DNA of 64,000 nt from Candidatus Panguiarchaeum symbiosum (GCA_024720975.1 JANJXX010000001.1:250811-314810), one strand, 5' to 3'; positions 10,183 to 19,207 are shown, counted from the stretch's first letter. The notes: generated from the sequence alone by a model not told the origin. Program-made: numbers and translations.

Positions 10183-10626
10183 CTATTCAAGGAAAAGGAT
10201 TTTTCTAATTCGGTGCTCCTCTTCACTTGAAATGCCTTCCAAATCGTCATTTTGATAAACAAGCTTGAATTCATAGTTATATATGAACATCGAAATTCCA
10301 TCCGTTAAAACGACGTACCAAGGCCTCAGAATTTGAATATACGGTAATACTAAAAGCTTCTCAAAGCGCCCCCTAACTGTTGGATCTCTAATGTTTACCT
10401 CTGGATCCATAACCTCAACAACAACGACAGGAAAATTATTATGGACCCAAACAAGATCGGGTTGTAGTTCATTATAATTATCCATAACTATTAGATTGCT
10501 GCGCGGAACACCAGATTTTTCAAAGTACATCTGAAAGAGAGCAACAATAAAATCGTGCTTTCTGTTTTCCGTTTTTACAATTCTCGCGATTTTCCTAAGG
10601 GATAAACTTTCTATCATAACAAACAC
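10183..10626 (-). CDS. Small protein resembling HSDR_N / PD-(D/E)xK nuclease-like fold
   Basis: LQPDLVWVHNNFPVVVVEVMDPEV: D-x9-E-x-x motif arrangement (D..VVVVEVMD). Confidence 0.4.
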   Translation of the reverse strand: MFVMIESLSLRKIARIVKTENRKHDFIVALFQMYFEKSGVPRSNLIVMDNYNELQPDLVWVHNNFPVVVVEVMDPEVNIRDPTVRGRFEKLLVLPYIQILRPWYVVLTDGISMFIYNYEFKLVYQNDDLEGISSEEEHRIRKILFLE

Positions 10627-10667
10627 GGGATCTAGTTTGCTTAAGCGATCAGGTCATAGCAGAGTAG

Positions 10668-10776
10668 TGGGCCCGGCGGGATTTGAACCCGCGACACAGG
10701 GCTTAGGAGGCCCTCGCGCTTTCAGATTCAACAAATTTTATCAACATAGTAATTATCCTGGCTGCGCTACGGGCCC
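10668..10776 (-). tRNA. tRNA-Arg(CCU) with ~34-nt intron in the D-loop
   Basis: Acceptor GGGCCCG/CGGGCCC, D-stem GCGC/GCGC, anticodon arm AGGGC-CUCCUAA-GCCCU, T-arm GCGGGUUCAAAUCCCGC; 34 extra nt (attactatgttgataaaatttgttgaatctgaaa) in the D-loop. Confidence 0.85.
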
Positions 10777-10806
10777 TCGCATTTTTTGGGTCATAAAAAT
10801 CCATGG

Positions 10807-10878
10807 TGGAGGGGGCGGGATTCGAACCCGCGGCCTCAGGCTTGCCATGCCTGCGAGATACCTCTACTCCACCCCTCC
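10807..10878 (-). tRNA. tRNA with anticodon GGC (nominally Ala); CCA encoded at 10804-10806
   Basis: GGAGGGG/CCCCUCC acceptor, anticodon arm CAGGC-AUGGCAA-GCCUG, T-arm GCGGGUUCGAAUCCCGC. Confidence 0.75.
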
Positions 10879-11074
10879 TCCTTTTTGTTTTGATCCCAGT
10901 TGAATTAGACTATATCTACTATTTAGTGATTTAAAAATATTTCATGTCACCCACGACTCCTTTTGCAAACAAATTAAAGCCGCTTTTTAATTCTCCATAA
11001 GGACCAGAATTTGTTCAATAACTTTGAGTAAATTCTTTCTAAGATTTTGAGAAGGAGTTAATTAAACCGCTGAG

Positions 11075-11148
11075 TGGGCCCGGGCGGATTCGAACCGCCG
11101 ACCGTCCGGTTATGAGCCGGACGCTCTACCTGGCTGAGCTACGGGCCC
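11075..11148 (-). tRNA. tRNA with CAU anticodon (elongator Met or Ile2)
   Basis: GGGCCCGUAGCUCAGCCAGGUAGAGCGUCCGGCUCAUAACCGGACGGUCGGCGGUUCGAAUCCGCCCGGGCCCA. Confidence 0.93.
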
Positions 11149-11217
11149 TATTTTCAAGCGCTACCAGACATTATCCATAAGAGTAACATAATTCAATACA
11201 CTTTTTTTAAAAATTTG

Positions 11218-13110
11218 CTATATCCTGAGGCTTTTGACAATTTCTATACCTTTTTCATTAGCTTCTGCTATTATCAAGTCGTATGATTGCAGATCAAGAA
11301 CACTGAAGTATCCTATTGTCGGAACTATACCTATGTCTCTTTGCCATGCAGTCAAACCCTCAAAGCTTCCTGCCGTTAATACAACTGTTCCTCGATGCCG
11401 TGCGTGACTTGATATATGTACGTGACCCATCAGTAGAATGTCAGGTTCCTCCTCTATTACCAAATGATCTTCTTGAGTAGGGGCTTGTGGTATCAATCCC
11501 CATTGGGGGCATAAGTGTCTCCACCTCAGTAGTTCCGTCGTTACCTCATGTACATTTTCAAGTTTGACTCCAAATAAGCCCGCTATTCGCTCCAGACCCT
11601 GACCATGGTATAATAATATTTTCACCCCATGTATTTCTACCATCGCGGGATTAGAAAGAATTTGCACTGTTGAGAGGTCATAGAGAGCATCTGCAAATTT
11701 TTCGCTGATTGGGGGCTGTGGAATAAATCTCGTAGAAGCATCATGATTCCCGGGTATTGCTATTACCAGCTTGTCGTCTGGTATTTTACTTAGGTACTCT
11801 GCCAGAATTCTATACTGACTCTTTTGGTCAAATATTGCAAGTTCATCCTTTTGTTGAGGATATATCCCAACACCATCTACAAGATCTCCAACAAGGATTA
11901 TGTATTCGATTTCTCCTGCTATTTCATTTAATTCTGGGCTTTTTGTCTCTCCCCTCAGGAATTCTATGAGCCGCTCAAATCGATCCTTCATAAATTGCTT
12001 ACTGCCTACGTGTAGATCTGCTGCTACTAGTATTTTCGTTGGTTCAGTCGATTTATTGCGGGTCCTCACTCTAGGTAAGTCGGGAAATATTATATTAGAG
12101 GCAATGACAAACCTTTCTGACTTTACTGATTTTATTTCAACTGCGATAACCGTATCTTCTAGTATTCTATCAAATTTTGCTTTAAGATCCGGATCAGCGT
12201 CGAAAGGTACATATATTTTGAACCTAGAGTATGTGTCATCACCGACGATTAACCCTCCTTTACCATTCTTAGCTATTTCCTTTGAGTCTACCATAATCAC
12301 TACATACGTATCCTGATACTCACCCGGCTTCAGGTCTAAACTTTCTATGATGCGTCCGCCTACATTCTTCTCAAGAATTTTTAGAAGTTTCTCATATCGA
12401 CTGAGGAAATATGCTCTGAAAGCTTCTGGGGAGTCACTTAAATTATACCAAGGAACTGTTTTTACAATTCTAACCGATGCTTTAATTTGATCACGTTTCT
12501 TAGAGAATGCTGCTTTATCAGTCCCGACAGTTTCTACTGCTTTTTCTTGAATTGCCTCAATAGACGCAGCCCTAAGTTTTTCAGTCGAATCTTCCTCGCG
12601 AATATGAGCATTGAAAATTTTATTTAAAGGTTCCTCGTAAGATGCCTCCGGTTGACGCTGCTTTGATGCTAATACATTTTCTTTAACCCGCCCGCGAGTT
12701 TCAACGCTGAATTCCAGTACCTGTTGAGGGGTCTGCTCCATTTGATGTAATATTGATTTGCAGCTGGCTTCTGTTTCTCGCCCATGTTTCTTATTTTCCC
12801 TCTTTGTTGCCTTTTCTAATATTTCGCTAATACCAATCATTGGAGATTTGGTTCGCGTCTTGGGTAGAGCTCGAGATTCATACAACACCGATTTTATTGC
12901 ATCTTGAACGTAGCTCTTATCTATGACTGAAATATTATGTCTTTCTACACGATAGGCCAGTTGTTTCATTATTTCTTCAAAAAGACTCTTGGGAAGAATT
13001 TCAAACATCACTGAAAGTATGTTTAAAGCGTCTGGTGTTATGTTTGTCTTTAGTTTTTCAAATACTATTTCTAGTATACTCAGAGCGCACTTTGAAAGCT
13101 TGCTTACCAA
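11218..13110 (-). CDS. polB: DNA polymerase D small subunit (DP1), calcineurin-like exonuclease
   Basis: VAADLHVGSKQF, LVGDLVDGVGIYP, IPGNHDA, LLYHGQGLERI, LMGHVHISSH motifs plus OB-fold region; long variable N-terminus. Confidence 0.92.
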   Translation of the reverse strand: MVSKLSKCALSILEIVFEKLKTNITPDALNILSVMFEILPKSLFEEIMKQLAYRVERHNISVIDKSYVQDAIKSVLYESRALPKTRTKSPMIGISEILEKATKRENKKHGRETEASCKSILHQMEQTPQQVLEFSVETRGRVKENVLASKQRQPEASYEEPLNKIFNAHIREEDSTEKLRAASIEAIQEKAVETVGTDKAAFSKKRDQIKASVRIVKTVPWYNLSDSPEAFRAYFLSRYEKLLKILEKNVGGRIIESLDLKPGEYQDTYVVIMVDSKEIAKNGKGGLIVGDDTYSRFKIYVPFDADPDLKAKFDRILEDTVIAVEIKSVKSERFVIASNIIFPDLPRVRTRNKSTEPTKILVAADLHVGSKQFMKDRFERLIEFLRGETKSPELNEIAGEIEYIILVGDLVDGVGIYPQQKDELAIFDQKSQYRILAEYLSKIPDDKLVIAIPGNHDASTRFIPQPPISEKFADALYDLSTVQILSNPAMVEIHGVKILLYHGQGLERIAGLFGVKLENVHEVTTELLRWRHLCPQWGLIPQAPTQEDHLVIEEEPDILLMGHVHISSHARHRGTVVLTAGSFEGLTAWQRDIGIVPTIGYFSVLDLQSYDLIIAEANEKGIEIVKSLRI

Positions 13111-13265
13111 AATTTTCCCTCGGTCTTATTTCTTTGTCTATTCGTCTTATTAGGAAAATATGCGTCTTAATACAATCCTTCATCTTAGCCCATTTCAACT
13201 CTAAATTGTTATTACCAAACAAGAGGATCCTCATCTGAGATTTTCTGATCGGTTGCGATATAAGA

Positions 13266-13338
13266 AGCCCGGGGCGGGATTTGAACCCGCGACCTCGGGA
13301 TTACAAATCCCGCGCTCTAACCGCTGAGCTACCCGGGC
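13266..13338 (-). tRNA. tRNA-Thr(UGU)
   Basis: GCCCGGGUAGCUCAGCGGUUAGAGCGCGGGAUUUGUAAUCCCGAGGUCGCGGGUUCAAAUCCCGCCCCGGGCU cloverleaf. Confidence 0.95.
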
Positions 13339-13364
13339 AATGGTCTTTCTTAAGAGAATTTTAG

Positions 13365-13454
13365 TGGGCCCGGCCGGACTCGAACCGGCATAAGGTTAAC
13401 CCTGTTGTCCTTCCGGTTATCAGCCGGACGCGCTAGCCACTACGCTACGGGCCC
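13365..13454 (-). tRNA. tRNA-Ile(GAU) with ~17-nt insertion/intron in the variable loop
   Basis: GGGCCCG acceptor, anticodon arm UCCGG-CUGAUAA-CCGGA, then 22 nt (AGGACAACAGGGUUAACCUUAU) before T-arm GCCGGUUCGAGUCCGGC; variable loop normally ~5 nt. Confidence 0.85.
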
Positions 13455-13529
13455 CTACATGTTGATACTCTCCAAAAATAACAGTATACTAGTACTTCAA
13501 TTTTAAAAATGAGGGACGATGCAAGTAAC

Positions 13530-14009
13530 TTAAACTCTCCTACCTCGCCGTCCTCCAGGTCTTCTAATAGAATCATGAGGAATTGGCGTTACGTCATCTA
13601 TGGAAATTATTTGCAGCCCCGCTCTTGCAATTGATTTTATCGCTGCTGCAGCAGATGCTGAATTTATGTTTGGAGAGCGATTACCTCCTCTTCCTCGAAG
13701 TTTTATCATAACTTTTGATATTCCAAGCTCTCTTGCTCTCTGGGCCGCGTGACGTCCGACCATTAGTGCTACCCAAGGTGTCGGCTCATCCCTCGCAGTT
13801 TCTGCGAATAGACCACCAGAGGCACGTGCTATTGATATTGCACCCGTTGCATCTGTTATCGTCAGCAATGTGTTGTTTTTATGGCAGAATAAGTATGCTA
13901 TCCCAATTTTTAGTGGATCCGCTGGGAGAGCTGCTACCTCAGCCTTCGCTTCCGCTTCTTCGGGAGTCTTTTTTACCTCTTCTTCGCTTTCTTCGGCATT
14001 CTCAGACAT
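13530..14009 (-). CDS. rps11: Ribosomal protein uS11 with acidic N-terminal extension
   Basis: KNNTLLTITDATGAISIARASGG..KVMIKLRGRGGNRSPNINSA..DVTPIPHDSIRRPGGRRGRRV. Confidence 0.95.
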   Translation of the reverse strand: MSENAEESEEEVKKTPEEAEAKAEVAALPADPLKIGIAYLFCHKNNTLLTITDATGAISIARASGGLFAETARDEPTPWVALMVGRHAAQRARELGISKVMIKLRGRGGNRSPNINSASAAAAIKSIARAGLQIISIDDVTPIPHDSIRRPGGRRGRRV

Positions 14010-14091
14010 GTAATCCTCACACTAGCAGTAGTTTTGACTTATACAATATTGTATGTTTAGCCGTTATAAATACTAGCCTTTGGAGGATTAG

Positions 14092-14514
14092 CTATCTGTA
14101 GCTTGTTTGGAATCTGGCACGCGCCCCCGGACCGCCAAATTTTTTCATTTCTTTCTGTCTGGTATCCTCAACTAGCAAGTATCTGTCGTACCATCTGAAA
14201 AGTTTTTCTAGACGTGGATCCTGGAAGTATTTAACAACAGCTCTAGCAATAGCACACCTGGCAGCATATAACTGCGAGACTAAACCCCCTCCTCTTACTT
14301 TCACTCTCACATCTATCTGCTGGGCTAATTTTCCTATCAATAGCAAGGGTTCAAGCACTAATAGGCGCAGGTATTTATTTTCTATGAATGTAACTCGCTT
14401 TCCATTAATTCTCACGACTCCCGTTCCGGGTGTTATTATACAGCGGGCTCTTGCTGTTTTTCTTGTAGCACTTGCCAAGATTGCACTAACTGTTGTTGTA
14501 CTCATTGCATCCAC
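14092..14514 (-). CDS. rps9: Ribosomal protein uS9
   Basis: ASATRKTARARCIITPGTGVVRINGK..VRVKGGGLVSQ-type core, C-terminal KKFGGPGARARFQTSYR. Confidence 0.95.
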   Translation of the reverse strand: MDAMSTTTVSAILASATRKTARARCIITPGTGVVRINGKRVTFIENKYLRLLVLEPLLLIGKLAQQIDVRVKVRGGGLVSQLYAARCAIARAVVKYFQDPRLEKLFRWYDRYLLVEDTRQKEMKKFGGPGARARFQTSYR

Positions 14515-14515
14515 C

Positions 14516-15565
14516 TTACCTTCGGCTTAAACGCAATATTCGTGATGGGATACCCATTACTGCTATGTCAATGACTTTTTCTGCCTTATTAAAGACAAAA
14601 TCTACATCGATATCCGCTCTTACTATTAAGACTGCTTCCTCCCAAGTATCGTTATTAGTTAGTAGACAGTTCACTCTGTTCAGGACCTCTCTTTGTTTTT
14701 CTTTTCCAGGAAACAGGAGCGTTAAATTAGAAAGCAGTGCACTTACTGAAACCGATCGCAGGCTTTCAATTGATTGCATGCGTATTTCTCTATATTTTAT
14801 TTTCGTTGTTTTGCATTCGTCTGAAAAACAGAAGACCTCTACCATTTGTTTTCTCCAGCTTTTAGCCACTAGATCAAGAATCTTTTGATAATCAACATTC
14901 AGTAAGTTGACGATTGCTGATTCTAAGATCCGCTCTTTTTGCGGTTCTTGATTAAAGAATTCAAATGCTGATTCACAAATTCCAGCATGGAAGATTTCAC
15001 CAATCCCTGTTACTTTGTTACAGCATAGAGTCGCAAGCCTATTTACAGCCTCTGTGACTGTGTTCATTTCATTCTTGAAAAGTTTAATTGCTGGAACGAA
15101 CTTATTCCGAACGATAAAAGCTGCAATTTCTAGCTCTGGGGATTTTAAATCGACAGCTGGCCGCTTTTGAGTATCCTCTAAAAATCTATCTATGACTCCT
15201 TGACCAACTAATCGCCCAACGACTTTTTTGTCGATATCCGTAGTTTTAGGAACAACAGCGAAGGATTTTTCAAAGCTGAATATATCCGGCCATGGAATGC
15301 TTTTAGACAGTTGGTATAAGTCCTCAATACTTTCGCATTCTTCAACCTTTGGTGCGAAATATAAGTTAATCACTGCTCGAGAGAACAAGGAAAGCAGTGT
15401 CGCATCTTCACTGATATCATCACTTTTAACGAGGAGTAGATTGGGCGTCAAATCGAAAACTTCTCTCTGACCTAATATCCTGCGGATTTCTCTTTCGACG
15501 AGTTTGCTTGTACCTGGAATTATCTCTAGGCACAGAAACATAGAGACATCACAGATTAATCTCAT
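14516..15565 (-). CDS. THUMP-domain protein lacking recognisable methyltransferase motifs
   Basis: FAVVPKTTDIDKKVVGRLVGQGVIDRFLEDTQKRPAVDLKSPELEIAAFIVRNKFVPAI matches the THUMP pattern; no DPxCGSG or NPPY motif downstream. Confidence 0.65.
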   Translation of the reverse strand: MRLICDVSMFLCLEIIPGTSKLVEREIRRILGQREVFDLTPNLLLVKSDDISEDATLLSLFSRAVINLYFAPKVEECESIEDLYQLSKSIPWPDIFSFEKSFAVVPKTTDIDKKVVGRLVGQGVIDRFLEDTQKRPAVDLKSPELEIAAFIVRNKFVPAIKLFKNEMNTVTEAVNRLATLCCNKVTGIGEIFHAGICESAFEFFNQEPQKERILESAIVNLLNVDYQKILDLVAKSWRKQMVEVFCFSDECKTTKIKYREIRMQSIESLRSVSVSALLSNLTLLFPGKEKQREVLNRVNCLLTNNDTWEEAVLIVRADIDVDFVFNKAEKVIDIAVMGIPSRILRLSRR

Positions 15566-15627
15566 GTTAACAAGAAAGAAAAGAATAAGAATTATAGTAA
15601 TTTGGAAAGTAGTCTTGACTTGGTGCT

Positions 15628-16797
15628 ATGATTGATATTTTGGGTGATATTCAAGTGCTAGAAGCATTTGAAGATGCCTTTATAACGTTCACTGACGCCG
15701 GAGAACGCATGCTAAAATATGCTTTAGATCAAGCTGAAATTCTCCTCAAGATTAGAAGCTTGCTATTAGAAGCCCGACAAAATAATAGAAGAGTTCACAC
15801 GGTAGGAATGGGTAGATCTGGACTCTGTGGTAAATTCCTCGCTGAATTACTAAAACTCAGACGTGTAAAATCTTCTGTTATTGGCACCACGTTAGCAAAG
15901 CCGGTCAATAATGGCGATGTTGTTTTTGCAATCTCTGGAAGCGGATGGACTAAGACCACGACCCTCTATACTGAGTTATGCCTAGAGAGAGGAGCTACTG
16001 TTATCGCATTCACTGCAACTAAAGGATCGAAACTGGACAGACTATCTGACTATTCGTTGTACCTGCTTGGAAAACCTCTACCGACGTCTACAGACTACAT
16101 TGCAAGAAAAATCTCTGGAGATTACAGATCACCACTTGCGCCCATGGGATCTATATCCGAGTTTTCCACACTTCTTGTTTCCGCCGGGATAGCTAATATG
16201 ATTGACTCTGAGGAACCTATAGAAGAATTTAAAAGGACATTGACAACGATAATCAATGTAGCAAAAAGCTCGTTAAGCAAACTACTGATTCATAGAGATA
16301 ACCTAAATAGACTAATAGCTTATTACGAAGTTGCTAAGAAAAAAAACCATTCATGCTTCTTTGGCGGTATGGGTCTTTTAAGTTACATCAGTGATATCAT
16401 ATCCATAAGATTCCAACACCTTGGAATAGACGTTAGCGATATCTCGGATTGGATCCTACGAAAGAAAGAAGACGTTCTAACGATTCTTTCTGGATCCGGA
16501 GAAGCATCCATACTTAAAATCTTAGCAGAAGAAGGAAAACGGAGCGGAATGAAAATATTAAGCATCGTTGGAAATGATGAAAGCACTATAGCTAAGTTAT
16601 CTGACGCGTTCTTGTTGTTAGAGGATATCGAGGAGCGCAAGAAATACTTTGAACTTGGACGCGAGGAACTTGGACGTTTCATACCCGCTTTTGAAATTTC
16701 ATGCTTCATACTGTACGAAAGCATTATCGCCGAACTAGCAAATAGATTCGGTATCACAGAAGAAGCTATGAAAGAAATGCACGCAAACATTGAATAG
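15628..16797 (+). CDS. Tandem SIS-domain protein (sugar isomerase-like)
   Basis: VHTVGMGRSGLCGKFLAELL..VVFAISGSGWTKTT..VIAFTA and a second copy CFFGGMGLLSYISDIISIRFQHLG..ILSGSGEA. Confidence 0.8.
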   Translation: MIDILGDIQVLEAFEDAFITFTDAGERMLKYALDQAEILLKIRSLLLEARQNNRRVHTVGMGRSGLCGKFLAELLKLRRVKSSVIGTTLAKPVNNGDVVFAISGSGWTKTTTLYTELCLERGATVIAFTATKGSKLDRLSDYSLYLLGKPLPTSTDYIARKISGDYRSPLAPMGSISEFSTLLVSAGIANMIDSEEPIEEFKRTLTTIINVAKSSLSKLLIHRDNLNRLIAYYEVAKKKNHSCFFGGMGLLSYISDIISIRFQHLGIDVSDISDWILRKKEDVLTILSGSGEASILKILAEEGKRSGMKILSIVGNDESTIAKLSDAFLLLEDIEERKKYFELGREELGRFIPAFEISCFILYESIIAELANRFGITEEAMKEMHANIE

Positions 16798-16839
16798 GTG
16801 AATATGAGGTAATAGAACCATACTTTCTAGGAGAATAAA

Positions 16840-17493
16840 TTATAAGAGGCGATACAATTTTCTTAGTGCGTCGTACGTCGCGTACACAAAGCTAATTGCT
16901 GTTCTAGTCCTACCAAAGCTTTTAGTCCAACAATCTTGCACTCCAGCAAGCTCGAGAACACGCTTCGCGGCTTCTCCAGCAACAAGACCTGTTCCTCTAG
17001 GTGCTGGCAGTAAATGAATCCTTACGCTTCCACACTCACCAACGATTTTAAATGGAACTGAATGTGGCATATTACAGCGACATTCCCAACTACCACAACC
17101 CCTCATTATTGGTATTAGGTTCTTTTTCGCATTAGTTATTGCCTCTTGTATTGAAAAGCGCATTTCTGGGTTTCCGCCTTTTCCAACACCAACTAACCCA
17201 TCTTTATTACCAATAACTGCAACAGTCCTAAAGCTAAATCTTCTTCCGCTGTCGGTCATTCGTGCTGTTACAATAACGTTCAAAATGTAGCCATAAATTT
17301 TATCTCCAACGAACCAATCTACTATTTCAGGCTCTGGTATGCTGCTAGTGTAGTAAAGTAATTCCTGTATAGTCCCAATTTTACCCTCTTTTACAAGCTT
17401 GCCAATTGTTGTTCGCGGCTTCCAAAATTCTTCTAATTCTTCCCGGGGCCTTACTATAGATTCTGGAGGTACTTCCCTAACTTTTATAACCAT
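16840..17493 (-). CDS. rps5: Ribosomal protein uS5
   Basis: WKPRTTIGKLVKEGKI..RTVAVIGNKDGLVGVGKGG..IHLLPAPRGTGLVAGEAAKRVLELAG. Confidence 0.95.
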   Translation of the reverse strand: MVIKVREVPPESIVRPREELEEFWKPRTTIGKLVKEGKIGTIQELLYYTSSIPEPEIVDWFVGDKIYGYILNVIVTARMTDSGRRFSFRTVAVIGNKDGLVGVGKGGNPEMRFSIQEAITNAKKNLIPIMRGCGSWECRCNMPHSVPFKIVGECGSVRIHLLPAPRGTGLVAGEAAKRVLELAGVQDCWTKSFGRTRTAISFVYATYDALRKLYRLL

Positions 17494-17496
17494 CCT

Positions 17497-18126
17497 TCAT
17501 TCACCTACTCTTTTGATCCAGTCGGGTAGGCTGGTATTGTATTCCTTCGCTATTTTACTCAATACTTCAATGAAATTATTAGTTATTTCTTCTGGCCTAA
17601 TACCATTAGCTAGATAAAAACTAAACTGTCTGTCATAACGTTTAGGGTCTTTTTCCTTAAGTCTCCTAGAAAATTCAGCTATATGCTTTCCAACTATACG
17701 CTCAGCTGATGGAAGTATGTCTGGGTCATATGGAATCTGCACTCCAGAGTCTATGAGTCCCTTGAGAGCAGCATAAAGCCTATTACCTCTAGTAGATCTT
17801 TGAGGACCTATATCTAGTATCGCTTCGTTGATATTAGCTTTTCTAGCTTTCAGACCCGCTAAGAATCCTGTTAGATATGCTGCAGGCACATTACCACAGC
17901 TGTATTTCCAACCGTACCTTCTTAATTCAGACGAGTGTGTATAAGATAGAGTTCTATCACCTAGTATCGCTCCCTCAGCGAATTGAACGATGACATTTCT
18001 GAGACTTTTTCTTACTACTGCTCTAATTTTCCTGGAGAGCAACATTTTATATCGGGCGCGATAGTCAGTTTTGCCTTCTCTTCTTCGCCGCCATGGAACT
18101 TTGTACGCTTTTCCGAACTTCTTCAT
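17497..18126 (-). CDS. rpl18: Ribosomal protein uL18
   Basis: VPWRRRREGKTDYRARYKMLLSRK..NVPAAYLTGFLAGLKARK..LDIGPQRSTRGNRLYAALKGLIDSG. Confidence 0.94.
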   Translation of the reverse strand: MKKFGKAYKVPWRRRREGKTDYRARYKMLLSRKIRAVVRKSLRNVIVQFAEGAILGDRTLSYTHSSELRRYGWKYSCGNVPAAYLTGFLAGLKARKANINEAILDIGPQRSTRGNRLYAALKGLIDSGVQIPYDPDILPSAERIVGKHIAEFSRRLKEKDPKRYDRQFSFYLANGIRPEEITNNFIEVLSKIAKEYNTSLPDWIKRVGE

Positions 18127-18647
18127 TTCTCACCACCATACTTTATGAGAATTTCCTCCTTCCAATTTTCTGGTATTGGTTTGGTGTTGAGCTTACGTTC
18201 TAATATGTAGCTAATGACATGACCTTTACTCTTAAATGTTCCAGCTTTCGCAAGTCTGCGAAGATAATTGTATGTTTTTGGAGTTATTATTCCGGCGAGT
18301 TTCAATGCTCTTAGCGTGCGCCTAATTGCTCTTATTTTGGTAACCCAAATGTACGACCCGCCTGCGCGGACATAGTAGGAACCCTTTCTTTTTCCAGGGC
18401 CTCTTCTACGCCCTTTTCTTCGTTTTTCTGCCAACTTGTTGGCTCTAATATGACTAGTTCCTTCAATTGGACGCTTCCAGATTTTTCTCTCTTTTATTAA
18501 CTTTCTTATCTCCTCGCTTGTAACCGCAGAAGAAACAATGTCAGTGGCATCAGGATCTATCCAAACTCTATTAATTCCACATTTTAGAATTCTAGCCGCT
18601 ACTCGTCTTTGTAGGATAAGCTTTCTTGTCATAGAAATCCCCAACAA
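18123..18647 (-). CDS. rpl19e: Ribosomal protein eL19
   Basis: LQRRVAARILKCGINRVWIDPDA..EKRRKGRRRGPGKRKGS. Confidence 0.94.
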   Translation of the reverse strand: MLGISMTRKLILQRRVAARILKCGINRVWIDPDATDIVSSAVTSEEIRKLIKERKIWKRPIEGTSHIRANKLAEKRRKGRRRGPGKRKGSYYVRAGGSYIWVTKIRAIRRTLRALKLAGIITPKTYNYLRRLAKAGTFKSKGHVISYILERKLNTKPIPENWKEEILIKYGGEK

Positions 18648-18670
18648 GCTTTTTATCTATTCCCTTCCAA

Positions 18671-19207
18671 CTAGGAGCCTCCAGATTCACTAGTAGTTTT
18701 TCTCTCGGACTCGGTTTTGGGTCTTTCTTCAGCTTCTATTTCCTCAACAAGTTTTTCGAGTTTTTCTTCTAATGGTTGGGGAGGAGTCTCAAGACGCATC
18801 TCGGGCGGTTTTCTTGGATTAAGAATGTGAATACCAAAATTTTTAGCAAATTGAATGATTTGCAATCGTTTTCTCTGGCCCACACTGGATGCTATTCTCG
18901 CTGCTTCCGTAGCTGGATCTATTATAAATAAGTCCTCCACTCGACGTACTAGAACTTCTCTTCTACCTGATGGGTGAAGGTATCTAACGAGTTTAGGAGC
19001 GCGGTATCCAACTTTCACCTTAGGTGGGTAGCCTTTGTATTGTAGTCTAACTTTATTATCCCGTCCTTTAGGATACCTCCAGGAATCATCCAGTTTCGTC
19101 CAACGCCAAGATAAGTACCGTCGGAATTCTTTGCGATTTCTTTTCCTTACCTTAAGCAATCTACGTATTTCTCGTACTTGAGTTTCGTTCAACTCTTTCA
19201 ATGCCAT
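18671..19207 (-). CDS. rpl32e: Ribosomal protein eL32 with C-terminal acidic tail
   Basis: FRRYLSWRWTKLDDSWRYPKGRDNKVRLQYKGYPPKVKVGYRAP. Confidence 0.92.
   Translation of the reverse strand: MALKELNETQVREIRRLLKVRKRNRKEFRRYLSWRWTKLDDSWRYPKGRDNKVRLQYKGYPPKVKVGYRAPKLVRYLHPSGRREVLVRRVEDLFIIDPATEAARIASSVGQRKRLQIIQFAKNFGIHILNPRKPPEMRLETPPQPLEEKLEKLVEEIEAEERPKTESERKTTSESGGS

Noticed and set aside
10637-10903. 88-aa ORF on + strand
   Set aside because: It lies antisense to two tRNA genes; VGPAGFEPATQG is the well-known spurious translation of tRNA T-arms
14493-14888. 131-aa + strand ORF and similar long antisense ORFs (e.g. 11900-12316, 52345-52821, 63466-63993)
   Set aside because: Antisense to well-supported ribosomal, DP1 or POR genes; low-complexity Ser/Leu-rich shadow ORFs
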